Source: JAKAQB01 sp027320105
Lineage (GTDB): Bacteria > Actinomycetota > Acidimicrobiia > Acidimicrobiales > Palsa-688
Assembly: GCA_027320105.1 (NCBI GenBank)
Contig: DAHVMA010000062.1
Span: 1-28,183, forward strand
Length of the DNA stretch: 28,183 nucleotides
Direction of reading: 5' to 3'
The position numbers were made by a program, and so were the translations under genes. Shown here piece by piece: positions 1 through 7,062 of the stretch. How positions within the stretch are numbered: the first letter of the stretch is position 1; every line of letters starts with the position of its first letter. A model generated the notes under the pieces. The model was not told the DNA's origin. It searched no databases and saw only the letters and a program-made list of their open reading frames with translations.

Positions 1-47
1 GCGGGGTCGGGGCGGCGGGCGGGGTCGGGGCGGCGGGCGGGGTCGGA
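1..47. repeat. 18-bp GC-rich tandem repeat, 2.6 copies
   Basis: The 18-nt unit gcggggtcggggcggcgg occurs at 1-18 and 19-36, and a third partial copy runs from 37. The array probably continues beyond the left edge. I see no gene in 1-177, which is the region downstream of the S9 peptidase stop. Function unknown; it may be a slippage-prone intergenic tract. Confidence 0.85.
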
Positions 48-177
48 GAGCTGGGGACGGTCGGTGCACGGGTGGCCGCTTCTCGGACCTGAACGCCCCG
101 AGCTACCCGAGTGCACCGAGGTCCCACGGTCCGACGCTGCCGTGCTCCTGCCGGGGCGCTCTCTCCCGCCGGCACGG

Positions 178-2373
178 TCACCCGCCGGCGCCGGCGAACT
201 TCCCTTCGACTTCCAGCGCAGCCAGGAGGAAGGCGTAGACCCGCGCTTCGTCCCGCCAGGCGACGTAGCGGCCCGACGGCCCCTGGTGCCCCGAGTCCAG
301 CTCCGTCCGCAGCAGGAGCGGACGGTCGTCGGTTCGCATCGTCCGCATCTTCGCCGCCCACTTCGCCGGCTCCCAGTAACCGACACGTGGGTCGTTGAGC
401 CCAGCGGTCACGAACATGGCGGGGTAGTCGGCGGCGGCAACATTGTCGTATGGCGAGTATGAGCGCATCACCTCGTACGCGGCTTGGTCGTCCCGGGGGT
501 TGCCCCACTCCTCCCACTCCGTCACCGTGAGCGGGAGGCTCGGGTCTGACATGGTCGTCAGTACGTCCACGAACGGCACCTCCGCTACGACCGCCTTCCA
601 CAGGTCCGGCCGCCGGTTGGTCACCGCACCCATCAGCAGCCCGCCGGCGCTGCCGCCCCGGGCGGCGATCCGGTCGCGCGCCGCCCAGCCCGTTGCCACC
701 AGGTGCTCGGCGCAGGCGATGAAGTCGGTGAAGGTGTTGGGCTTGTGGAGCAGCCGGCCCTCCTCGTACCACCGCCGCCCGAGCTCGCCACCTCCCCGGA
801 CGTGGGCGATGGCGAAGACCACTCCCCGCTCGAGGATCGACAGGCGCGGCACGGAGAACCACGGGTCCACGCTGACCTCGTACGCGCCGTAGCCGTAGAG
901 CAGGCACGGCGCGGTGCCGTCGAGGGGCACGTCGGAGCGAGCGACGACGGAGATCGGCACGCTGGTCCCGTCGGGCGCCTCGGCCCACAGCCGTTCCGTC
1001 CGGAGCCCGGAGGCGTCGTAGCCGACGACGGGCTGGGACCAGATGACCTCCCGGTCGCCGGCGCGGAGGTCCACCTCGATCGTCGAAGGTGGGGCGACGA
1101 GCGACATGTAGCCGAACCGGTACGACGTCGCGTCCCACTCCGGGTTGGGCGCTGCGGTGAGCGTGTACACGGAGTCGGGCTGGGAGATCGGTTCGTCGCG
1201 GCCGGCGCCGGGTTCGAGCACCCGGAGGCGGTCCACACCACCGGCACGTTCGGTGACGACCACGAAGCGGGCGAAGGCGTCCGTGTGCTCCAGGCGGATG
1301 CCGGGACGGTGCTCGATGAGCGTCCGGGAGTCCTCGAGGCGGCCGCCGACGGCAAGCAGGTCGAGGGCGAAGTCGGTGCGAGGTGTGCCGTCCGCCCCCG
1401 GGCGGTTGTGGCGCACGAGCCACACGTCACCCAGCTCCGGCCACACGGCGTGCTCGACGTCGTACTCGACGCCCTCCACCGCAGGGAGTATCTCCGTGGG
1501 TTCGTGCTCCGGTCGCTCGGCGGGGACGTACAGCGCTAAGGACGTCATCTTCGACGACGCGTGGATCACGACGAACCGGCGGGAGCGGGTGAGACCCACC
1601 GAGACGAAGAACCGCTCGTCGCCCTGCTCGTGGACGAGGACGTCGTCAGCGGGGTCCGTGCCGATCCGGTGGCGCCACACCTGGTAGGGGCGCATGGCCG
1701 CGTCGGGGCGGACGTAGAACAGTGTCCCGCCATCAGCGGACCATGCCGACCCGTAGTTCACGTCCTCGATGCGATCGGGGCGGTCCTCCCCGGTGGCCAG
1801 CTCCCGGAACCGCAGCAGGTACTTCTCGTCACCGTCGAGGTCGGTGGCGTATGCCAGGAGCGAGTGGTCCGCAGAGACGTCGAACACGCCCAGTGCGAAC
1901 GACGCACTGCCCGACGCCAGGATGTTCTGGTCGAGGACGACCTGCTCCAGCTCCGTCCGACCGGCCCGCGCCTCGGCGAGGACGGTTGCAGCGGTCAGCG
2001 ATCGTTGCGGGTCGTGGCGCCGGCAAGCGATGCCGTAGTCCTTGCCCTCCACTGTCCGGTTCCAGTACCACCACTCGCCGTCGCGCACCGGGGCATCCGC
2101 GTCTGTCTCGACGACCCGACCCCTGATCTCCTGGAACAACTGTTCCTGGAGATCCGTCGTAGGGGAGAGGATCGCGTCGGCGTAGGCGTTCTCGGCTTCG
2201 AGGTAGGCGCGCACCGCCGGGTCCTCCCGATCGGCGAGCCAGTACAAGTCGTCCTCCCTCGGCTCCCGTCCGGGCAGCTCGAGGCGGCACGGGCGGCGGG
2301 GCGCCGCCGGCGGGGTCCGACCCGCCGGCGGGCGGTGGTCTGCAGGGAGGTGGGGATCGGTCGGCGTGTCCAT
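178..2373 (-). CDS. S9 family prolyl oligopeptidase (oligopeptidase B-like)
   Basis: A 731-residue cytosolic serine peptidase, close to the usual oligopeptidase B length of about 700. The N-terminal two thirds read as the seven-bladed propeller that filters substrates to short peptides (for example GEWWYWNRTVEGKDYGIACR). The C-terminal third is the alpha/beta-hydrolase domain. The catalytic triad is visible: Ser575 in GGSAGG, Asp661 in TAGLNDPRVGYWEP and His696 in LDSGHQGPSGR. Oligopeptidase B cleaves peptides after basic residues; the exact specificity here is inferred from family resemblance. The ATG at 2373 has a GGGAGG about 9 nt upstream. The N-terminal ~25 residues are Pro/Ala-rich and may be dispensable, so a later start is possible. 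No signal peptide is seen. The gene stands alone. Confidence 0.9.
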   Translation of the reverse strand: MDTPTDPHLPADHRPPAGRTPPAAPRRPCRLELPGREPREDDLYWLADREDPAVRAYLEAENAYADAILSPTTDLQEQLFQEIRGRVVETDADAPVRDGEWWYWNRTVEGKDYGIACRRHDPQRSLTAATVLAEARAGRTELEQVVLDQNILASGSASFALGVFDVSADHSLLAYATDLDGDEKYLLRFRELATGEDRPDRIEDVNYGSAWSADGGTLFYVRPDAAMRPYQVWRHRIGTDPADDVLVHEQGDERFFVSVGLTRSRRFVVIHASSKMTSLALYVPAERPEHEPTEILPAVEGVEYDVEHAVWPELGDVWLVRHNRPGADGTPRTDFALDLLAVGGRLEDSRTLIEHRPGIRLEHTDAFARFVVVTERAGGVDRLRVLEPGAGRDEPISQPDSVYTLTAAPNPEWDATSYRFGYMSLVAPPSTIEVDLRAGDREVIWSQPVVGYDASGLRTERLWAEAPDGTSVPISVVARSDVPLDGTAPCLLYGYGAYEVSVDPWFSVPRLSILERGVVFAIAHVRGGGELGRRWYEEGRLLHKPNTFTDFIACAEHLVATGWAARDRIAARGGSAGGLLMGAVTNRRPDLWKAVVAEVPFVDVLTTMSDPSLPLTVTEWEEWGNPRDDQAAYEVMRSYSPYDNVAAADYPAMFVTAGLNDPRVGYWEPAKWAAKMRTMRTDDRPLLLRTELDSGHQGPSGRYVAWRDEARVYAFLLAALEVEGKFAGAGG

Positions 2374-2451
2374 GGGTGACAGCCTCCCATCCGCCGGCGC
2401 CTGCCATCACGCACCGTGGTCGTGGCGGGCATCCGGTTCTGGTCCCGGGCC

Positions 2452-2500
2452 GAACTTTGGAAGCGGATGTGTGCTCAACGACAACCCGCTTCCAAAGTTC
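2452..2500. repeat. 49-nt hairpin with perfect 15-bp inverted repeat (element A)
   Basis: The arm GAACTTTGGAAGCGG (2452-2466) is the exact reverse complement of 2486-2500, with a 19-nt spacer. It is markedly less GC-rich than its surroundings. It sits 78 nt upstream of the S9 peptidase start and about 200 nt before the LLM gene. It could be an operator, a bidirectional terminator or a mobile hairpin element. A hairpin of the same total length and with the same outer five base pairs lies at 28086-28134. Confidence 0.85.
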
Positions 2501-2547
2501 TCCGGCCGCCGTGGCCCGTTGACACACCGGGTGGTGAACCTGCCGAT

Positions 2548-2649
2548 CGGCGTTCGACAGACGGCGGCGTTCGACAGACGGCGGCGTTCGACGGCGAGTT
2601 TCGACGGGGCAGGGCGTCGGGGCAGGGCGTCGAGGCAGGGCGTCGATCC
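2548..2649. repeat. Two adjacent tandem-repeat tracts (17-nt and 13-nt units)
   Basis: The unit cggcgttcgacagacgg is repeated at 2548-2564 and 2565-2581, with a degenerate third copy after it. It is followed from about 2606 by three copies of a ggggcagggcgtc-like 13-nt unit. Together with the hairpin at 2452 this fills the 322-nt gap between the S9 peptidase and the LLM oxidoreductase. I see no coding potential in the gap. Confidence 0.8.
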
Positions 2650-2683
2650 GTGGGTGTCCCAGGAAGGATCCGACGCGGCGCCC

Positions 2684-2689
2684 TAGGAT
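2684..2689 (+). promoter_or_regulatory. -10 box TAGGAT giving a probable leaderless mRNA
   Basis: TAGGAT ends six nt before the ATG at 2696, so a transcript starting at the usual distance would begin at or next to the start codon. No Shine-Dalgarno sequence and no clear -35 are visible. The same arrangement recurs through the window. Confidence 0.5.
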
Positions 2690-2695
2690 GCCGGG

Positions 2696-3760
2696 ATGCC
2701 GGCGAGCGCCATGCAGATCAGCACGTTTCTCGGCTACGACGGTGACTTCCAGGCGGCGGCGCGGCGCGTGGGGGAGTTGGAGCACGCCGGCCTCGACCTG
2801 GTGTGGGTAGCGGAGGCGTACGGCTTCGACAGCCCGAGCTTCATGGGGTTCCTGGCGGCGGGCACCGAGCGCGTCCAGATCGCGTCCGGGATCCTCCCGA
2901 TCTTCACGCGGACACCCAGCCTGATCGCGATGACCGCCGCCGGCCTCGACGCCTTGTCGGGTGGCCGGTTCCAGCTGGGGCTCGGTGCTTCGGGACCCCA
3001 GGTCATCGAGGGGTGGCACGGCGTGCCGTTCGACGCGCCGCTCGGGCGGACGCGGGAGATCGTCGAGATCTGCCGCGCGGTCTGGGCGCGGGAGGCGCCG
3101 GTGGTGCACGAGGGCCGCTACTACAAGCTTCCACTGCCGCCGGAGCAGGGCACGGGCCTCGCCAAACCGCTCAAGATCATCACCCACCCCGTGCGAGCGC
3201 GGATCCCGGTGTGGTTGGCGGCCCTCGGTGAGCGCAACGTCGAGCTCGCCGCCGAGGTCGCCGACGGCTGGCTGCCGATCCTGTTCATCCCGGAGCGGGC
3301 GGACGCGGTGTGGGGTGCCTCGCTGCGCGCCGGGCATGCCAAGCGGTCCGCCGGCCTGGGTCCGCTGCAGATCAGCGCCGGCGGGCTCCTGGCCATCGGC
3401 GACGGCGACGAGGTTCTCGCCGTACGGGAGCTGGCCCGACCGATGGTGGCCTTGTACGTCGGGGGCATGGGTGCGAAGGGGCGGAACTTCTACAACGATC
3501 TGGCGCGTCGTTACGGGTTCGAGAAGGAAGCCGAGGGGATCCAGGACCTGTACCTCGCCGGCCGCAGGGACGAGGCTCTGGCGCTGGTGCCCGAGGAGCT
3601 CCTTGCTCTCACCTCGCTCGCCGGTCCGAGGGCCTGGGTCGCCGAGCGCGTCGCCGCCTATCGCGAGGCCGGTGTCACCGACCTCCAGGTGACGCCCGTA
3701 CCCGTCGGCGACCAGACCGAGGCGGGCCTGCTCGAGCAGTTGCGCGACATCGTGGGCTGA
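2696..3760 (+). CDS. LLM class F420-dependent oxidoreductase
   Basis: A 354-residue TIM-barrel protein of the bacterial luciferase-like family, at normal length. N-terminal MQISTFLGY is the first strand. ERVQIASGILPIFTRTPSLIAM and DALSGGRFQLGLGASGPQVIEGWHG are the typical second and third barrel segments of F420-binding LLM proteins (residues about 60-110). IPVWLAALGERNVELAAEVADGW (about 170-195) is the conserved F420-side segment. Such enzymes reduce or oxidise small molecules with the deazaflavin F420; the substrate cannot be read from the sequence. The ATG at 2696 sits six nt after a -10-like TAGGAT. Met at residue 5 is an alternative start. The next gene is 218 nt downstream, so this is probably monocistronic. 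Confidence 0.9.
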   Translation: MPASAMQISTFLGYDGDFQAAARRVGELEHAGLDLVWVAEAYGFDSPSFMGFLAAGTERVQIASGILPIFTRTPSLIAMTAAGLDALSGGRFQLGLGASGPQVIEGWHGVPFDAPLGRTREIVEICRAVWAREAPVVHEGRYYKLPLPPEQGTGLAKPLKIITHPVRARIPVWLAALGERNVELAAEVADGWLPILFIPERADAVWGASLRAGHAKRSAGLGPLQISAGGLLAIGDGDEVLAVRELARPMVALYVGGMGAKGRNFYNDLARRYGFEKEAEGIQDLYLAGRRDEALALVPEELLALTSLAGPRAWVAERVAAYREAGVTDLQVTPVPVGDQTEAGLLEQLRDIVG

Positions 3761-3774
3761 GCACGTGAGCTGAC

Positions 3775-3883
3775 CCGCCCACGAAGGTGAGGAGTCGGCG
3801 CGAGAGGTGGCGGGAAGCGCTCGCCGGTGCGGGTGCGGGCAACGTGGCCGCCCACGAAGGTGAGGCGTCGGCGCGAGAGGTGG
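3775..3883. repeat. 36-nt direct repeat, two copies 73 nt apart
   Basis: Positions 3775-3810 and 3848-3883 are identical at 35 of 36 bases (core acgaaggtgagg). The only difference is a/c inside ggagtcgg/ggcgtcgg. The repeats occupy most of the 218-nt gap before the small membrane protein gene. They may reflect a recent local duplication or paired regulator sites. Confidence 0.85.
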
Positions 3884-3965
3884 AGCTGGCGTGCTTCGAC
3901 GTAAGGCCCGGCCCGGCCCGGCACCGCCGAGGACGGCGCGTTGGCCGGTGCGGGCGCGGGGCCGG

Positions 3966-3971
3966 TACCAT
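3966..3971 (+). promoter_or_regulatory. -10 box TACCAT, leaderless arrangement
   Basis: TACCAT ends seven nt before the ATG at 3979. There is no Shine-Dalgarno sequence. An identical TACCAT with an identical gap precedes the gene at 6357, and the same hexamer lies just upstream of the structured RNA at 26186. Confidence 0.5.
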
Positions 3972-3978
3972 CCGGCCC

Positions 3979-4176
3979 ATGCCGCCTGCAGCGTCCAAGG
4001 GCCCCCTCGACTACCTTGCCGCCCTCATGGTCGCTGTCGTCGTCATGGTGGTGACCATCTGGGTCAAGCCGCCGCTGACCCGGTGGATAGTGTTCGGGGT
4101 GGGCGCCGTCCTCTTCCTCTGTGTGCTGGCCGCCGCTGCCCGCCCGCTGCGCCCCACCCGGCGCAACATCCGGTAG
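3979..4176 (+). CDS. Small two-helix membrane protein of unknown function
   Basis: A 65-residue protein with two hydrophobic spans: YLAALMVAVVVMVVTIWV (about 12-29) and WIVFGVGAVLFLCVLAAAA (about 36-54). The spans are joined by a short KPPLTR loop, and a basic tail (RPLRPTRRNIR) probably faces the cytosol. The frame stays open upstream to 3787, but that part is GC-driven and crosses the 36-nt repeat. The ATG at 3979 is preferred because a TACCAT -10 box lies seven nt upstream. It precedes the suf genes in the same orientation by 155 nt. I do not recognise a family. Confidence 0.65.
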   Translation: MPPAASKGPLDYLAALMVAVVVMVVTIWVKPPLTRWIVFGVGAVLFLCVLAAAARPLRPTRRNIR

Positions 4177-4266
4177 GCCTGCCGGCAACCTGCAGGCTCG
4201 CTCCCGCCACCACCAACCCGCTCCCGTCTCCGGAGCGGTGCGAGCCGGGCGGCCGCCAGGCTCACC

Positions 4267-4297
4267 TTGACCGCTGGGCGGCCGGGGTTGTTACTAT
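4267..4297 (+). promoter_or_regulatory. Probable promoter of the sufB unit
   Basis: TTGACC (4267-4272) and TACTAT (4292-4297) are separated by 19 nt, a little long but otherwise one of the best -35/-10 pairs in the window. The predicted transcript start is about 4304, leaving a leader of about 28 nt with GGGAGG before the ATG at 4332. An earlier in-frame ATG at 4311 would be nearly leaderless. No SufR-type regulator gene lies next to it. Confidence 0.55.
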
Positions 4298-4331
4298 CGG
4301 CGTAGGAGAAATGTCGGGAGGCGCACGCCGC

Positions 4332-5732
4332 ATGACTACTGCAGAGTTGGACCTCGGTCGCTACAAGCTCGGGTGGAGCGACGTGGAGGACTTCTACGTC
4401 TTCAAGCCCAAGAAGGGCCTCTCCGAGGGCATCGTGCAGGAGATGTCCTGGATGAAGGGCGAGCCCGACTGGATGACTCGCAACCGCCTGAAGGCGCTGC
4501 GTCACTTCCAGCGCCGGCCCATGCCCACCTGGGGTGGCGACCTGTCCGGCATCGACTTCGACGACATCTACTACTACATCAAGCCGACCGACAGGCAGGT
4601 CGACGCCTGGGACCAGCTGCCCGAGTCGGTCAAGGCCACGTACGAGAAGCTGGGGATACCCGAGGCGGAGCGGAAGTACCTGGCCGGCGTCACCGCGCAG
4701 TACGAGTCGGAAGTCGTCTACCACAAGAACCGGGAGGACCTCGAGGCCCAGGGCGTCCTGTTCTGCGACATGGACACCGCCCTCAAGGAGTACCCCCAAC
4801 TGGTCAAGGAGCATTTCGGCAAGGTGATCCCGGCGAACGACAACAAGTTCGCCGCCCTCAACACCGCGGCATGGAGCGGGGGAAGCTTCATCTACGTCCC
4901 GCCGGGCGTGACCGTCGAGATGCCGCTCCAGGCGTACTTCCGGATCAACGCCGAGAACATGGGGCAGTTCGAGCGGACCCTCATCATCGCCGACGAGGGG
5001 TCGCAGGTGCACTACATCGAGGGCTGCTCGGCCCCGGTGTACACCTCCGACTCGCTGCACTCGGCGGTCGTGGAGATCGTGGTGAAGCCGGGTGCCAGGG
5101 TGACGTACACGACCATCCAGAACTGGTCCAACAACGTCTACAACCTGGTCACCAAGCGGGCGCGCGTGGAGGCCGAGGGCCACATGGAGTGGATCGACGG
5201 CAACATCGGCAGCCGGCTGACCATGAAGTACCCGGCCGTGTGGCTCGTCGGGCCCAAGGCATCCGGTGAGGTGCTCTCCGTTGCCTACGCCGGTCCGGGC
5301 CAGCACCAGGATGCCGGCGCCAAGATGGTGCACGCGGCCCCCGAGACGACATCTACGATCATTTCGAAGTCGATCTCGAAGGACGCCGGTCGTACGTCCT
5401 ACCGCGGCCTGGTGGAGCTCAAGGAGGGCGCCCGGCGGTCCAAGAGCTTCGTCCGCTGTGACGCCCTGCTGCTCGACGACCTGTCCCGCTCCGACACCTA
5501 TCCATACATCGAAGTCGCCGAACAGGACGCCCAGGTGGGTCACGAAGCCACCGTCTCCCGGGTGGGCGAGGACCAGCTGTTCTACCTGATGAGCCGAGGT
5601 CTCTCCGAGCAGCAGGCGATGAGCATGATCGTCAACGGCTTCATCGAGCCCATCACCCGCACGCTGCCGATGGAGTACGCCGTCGAGTGGAGCCGGCTGA
5701 TCGAGCTGCAGATGGAGGGCTCGGTCGGCTGA
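4332..5732 (+). CDS. sufB: Fe-S cluster assembly protein SufB
   Basis: A 466-residue scaffold subunit of the SufBCD complex, which assembles Fe-S clusters in the cytosol from SufS/SufU-derived sulfur. Family landmarks: GLSEGIVQEMSWMKGEPDWM near residue 30, GGSFIYVPPGVTVEMPLQ around 185, the beta-helix core with YIEGCSAP, and the C-terminal FVRCDALLLDD with Cys376. Cys376 aligns with the SufB cysteine that receives sulfur (Cys405 in E. coli). GHEATVSRVGEDQLFYLMSRG follows with the conserved Glu/His region. The ATG at 4332 has GGGAGG at good spacing; the in-frame ATG at 4311 would add MSGGARR. It is the first gene of the plus-strand suf unit. No internal truncation or intein is seen. Confidence 0.97.
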   Translation: MTTAELDLGRYKLGWSDVEDFYVFKPKKGLSEGIVQEMSWMKGEPDWMTRNRLKALRHFQRRPMPTWGGDLSGIDFDDIYYYIKPTDRQVDAWDQLPESVKATYEKLGIPEAERKYLAGVTAQYESEVVYHKNREDLEAQGVLFCDMDTALKEYPQLVKEHFGKVIPANDNKFAALNTAAWSGGSFIYVPPGVTVEMPLQAYFRINAENMGQFERTLIIADEGSQVHYIEGCSAPVYTSDSLHSAVVEIVVKPGARVTYTTIQNWSNNVYNLVTKRARVEAEGHMEWIDGNIGSRLTMKYPAVWLVGPKASGEVLSVAYAGPGQHQDAGAKMVHAAPETTSTIISKSISKDAGRTSYRGLVELKEGARRSKSFVRCDALLLDDLSRSDTYPYIEVAEQDAQVGHEATVSRVGEDQLFYLMSRGLSEQQAMSMIVNGFIEPITRTLPMEYAVEWSRLIELQMEGSVG

Positions 5733-5774
5733 TCCCCGGTTCCGATGGCCCGCCGCCGGTGGCACGATGGTGGT

Positions 5775-6194
5775 GTGGCGATGCGGGAGGATTGCAAGTA
5801 CTTCCAGCGGCGGGCGTACGCATCCGGGGACGAGGCGCAGTTCTGCGCTCTCGGGCTCGCGCCAGAGGCGCCGTGGCGCTGCCCGGCCGGCTGCCCTCGG
5901 TACAGCCGCCGCCCGGACCTGCCGGCTGGCAAGGCGACCACTCACCGTGCGGCTGACGGTGAGCCGGCGGGGGATGCGCAGGCGCCGGTGGGTGACGGCC
6001 ATGGCGTGCACGCAGGTGACCTCCCCGAGCTCCACCCCGATGCCGTCAACCTGCTGAGCTCGGCGGAGGAGATCATCGGCGCTGTCGGCCCGGAGATCGA
6101 GGCCGAGCAGCGCCGGCGGCGCGCCGAGGAGGCCCGTCGCAGCGAGTCGTGGTGGGGTCGGCTGAAGGGCCGGTCCCCCCGGTGGCGCCGCTGA
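5775..6194 (+). CDS. Four-cysteine protein encoded between sufB and sufD
   Basis: A 139-residue protein of no family I recognise. The N-terminal third has four cysteines spaced C7-x16-C24-x11-C36-x3-C40 (EDCKYF, FCALGL, WRCPAGCPRY), the look of a metal or Fe-S ligand set. A low-complexity middle follows, then an acidic helix (LSSAEEIIGAVGPEIEAEQ) and a very basic tail (WWGRLKGRSPRWRR). The GTG at 5775 lies six nt after a CACGAT that could serve as a -10; the ATG at 5781 is equally possible and removes two residues. It starts 42 nt after sufB. The context suggests a role in Fe-S biogenesis or a client protein, but this is inference from position and cysteines only. Confidence 0.75.
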   Translation: MAMREDCKYFQRRAYASGDEAQFCALGLAPEAPWRCPAGCPRYSRRPDLPAGKATTHRAADGEPAGDAQAPVGDGHGVHAGDLPELHPDAVNLLSSAEEIIGAVGPEIEAEQRRRRAEEARRSESWWGRLKGRSPRWRR

Positions 6195-6211
6195 GCTCCC
6201 CACCGGGGCGC

Positions 6212-6227
6212 TGCCACGGAGACGTGG
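6212..6227 (+). terminator. Short hairpin downstream of the four-cysteine gene
   Basis: GCCACG-gaga-CGTGGC forms a 6-bp stem with a four-base loop, 18 nt after the stop codon. There is no U tract. It may act as a weak terminator or an mRNA-stabilising hairpin; the surrounding 6195-6356 region has no gene. Confidence 0.35.
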
Positions 6228-6343
6228 CAACGGAGGCGGGGCAGCGGTCCCCGGGTGCGGCCGGCCCCGCCGGCCGCCGAGGCGGGGCAGCGCCTGTGCC
6301 GCCGAGCACAGCGGGGGCGGCCGGACAGCCTGGCGGGCGGCAG

Positions 6344-6349
6344 TACCAT
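6344..6349 (+). promoter_or_regulatory. -10 box TACCAT, leaderless arrangement
   Basis: TACCAT ends seven nt before the ATG at 6357, exactly as at 3966. This suggests that this gene has its own promoter inside the suf region and is not only read through from sufB. Confidence 0.5.
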
Positions 6350-6356
6350 CTCCCCA

Positions 6357-6860
6357 ATGGCTGCCGCCATCGCTCTCGCCGTGGTGCTCATCGTCGCCGT
6401 GGCCGGCATGAGCTTGGCTATGCAGAGCCAGCACCCGGCAGCCGGCCCCGCGAAGGTGCGGCCGTCACGCGCCACGCGTCCCACGGCGGGTCCCCCCCGC
6501 CGGATCCGGGAGCGCAAGCCCACGCCTCCCCCGCCGCCGCCGACCCCGTCGGTCGTGGTACCCGAGGACCCTGCCCCCAAGGTCCCGGAGCTGCTTCGCA
6601 CGGGTGTCCCGGCGCGTGCCAGGGTCGTCAACGTGGTGGACGAGCGGGTGGTGGGCCCGGTGACGCGCAGCCGCCTCACGTTGCAGGTCGAGCCGGACGG
6701 CGGCGAGGCATTCGAGGTGAGCATCCGACACGCCTTCCCCACGGCGGCGTCCCGGGCGGCCGTGCGCGTCGGTGGCACCGTGGCGGTGCGCTACGACCGG
6801 GAAGACCACCATCGGGTGCTGCTGGACCCCGACGCCGATCCCGACACACCGCCCGCCTGA
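6357..6860 (+). CDS. Single-span membrane protein with C-terminal beta domain
   Basis: A 167-residue protein. Residues 4-20 (AIALAVVLIVAVAGMSL) form one N-terminal membrane anchor or uncleaved signal. A basic, proline-rich linker follows (about 25-75, with PPPPPPTP). The compact C-terminal domain has alternating beta pattern (ARVVNVVDERVVGPVTRSRL, then GTVAVRYDREDHHRVLLD). It resembles the short DUF3592-like or OB-like domains often attached to membrane spans in actinobacteria; this is a resemblance only. The ATG is supported by the TACCAT box seven nt upstream. It lies between the four-cysteine gene and sufD. Its stop codon sits inside an 18-bp tandem repeat. Confidence 0.7.
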   Translation: MAAAIALAVVLIVAVAGMSLAMQSQHPAAGPAKVRPSRATRPTAGPPRRIRERKPTPPPPPPTPSVVVPEDPAPKVPELLRTGVPARARVVNVVDERVVGPVTRSRLTLQVEPDGGEAFEVSIRHAFPTAASRAAVRVGGTVAVRYDREDHHRVLLDPDADPDTPPA

Positions 6861-6893
6861 AGCACGCCGCCCGCCTGAAGCACGCCGCCCGGG
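6849..6893. repeat. 18-nt tandem repeat over a stop codon
   Basis: ccgcccgcctgaagcacg occurs at 6849-6866 and 6867-6884, with a partial third copy from 6885. The first copy contains the TGA stop of the membrane protein gene. The rest of the 202-nt gap to sufD holds a -10-like TACAGT (6894-6899) and GC-rich inverted stretches, but no further gene. Confidence 0.8.
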
Positions 6894-7062
6894 TACAGTG
6901 GTTCGGCTGGTCCCCGGCAGCTCCGGCTGGCCGGCTGGGCGCAGCCGCCACCCGGCCACCGTCAGCCGGGGCACCCGCCGCTCACCCCGGGCACCACTCG
7001 CCCCCGGGTAACACCGCCGCCCCGGGGCGACACCGCCCCCGGACTCCGAGGATGAACCCTTC

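Noticed and set aside
1..47. CRISPR-like array
   Set aside because: The units abut directly without unique spacers; it is a simple tandem repeat.
4011..6434. An 807-residue minus-strand open frame opposite sufB
   Set aside because: It is antisense to unmistakable SufB; it is open only because of the high GC content.
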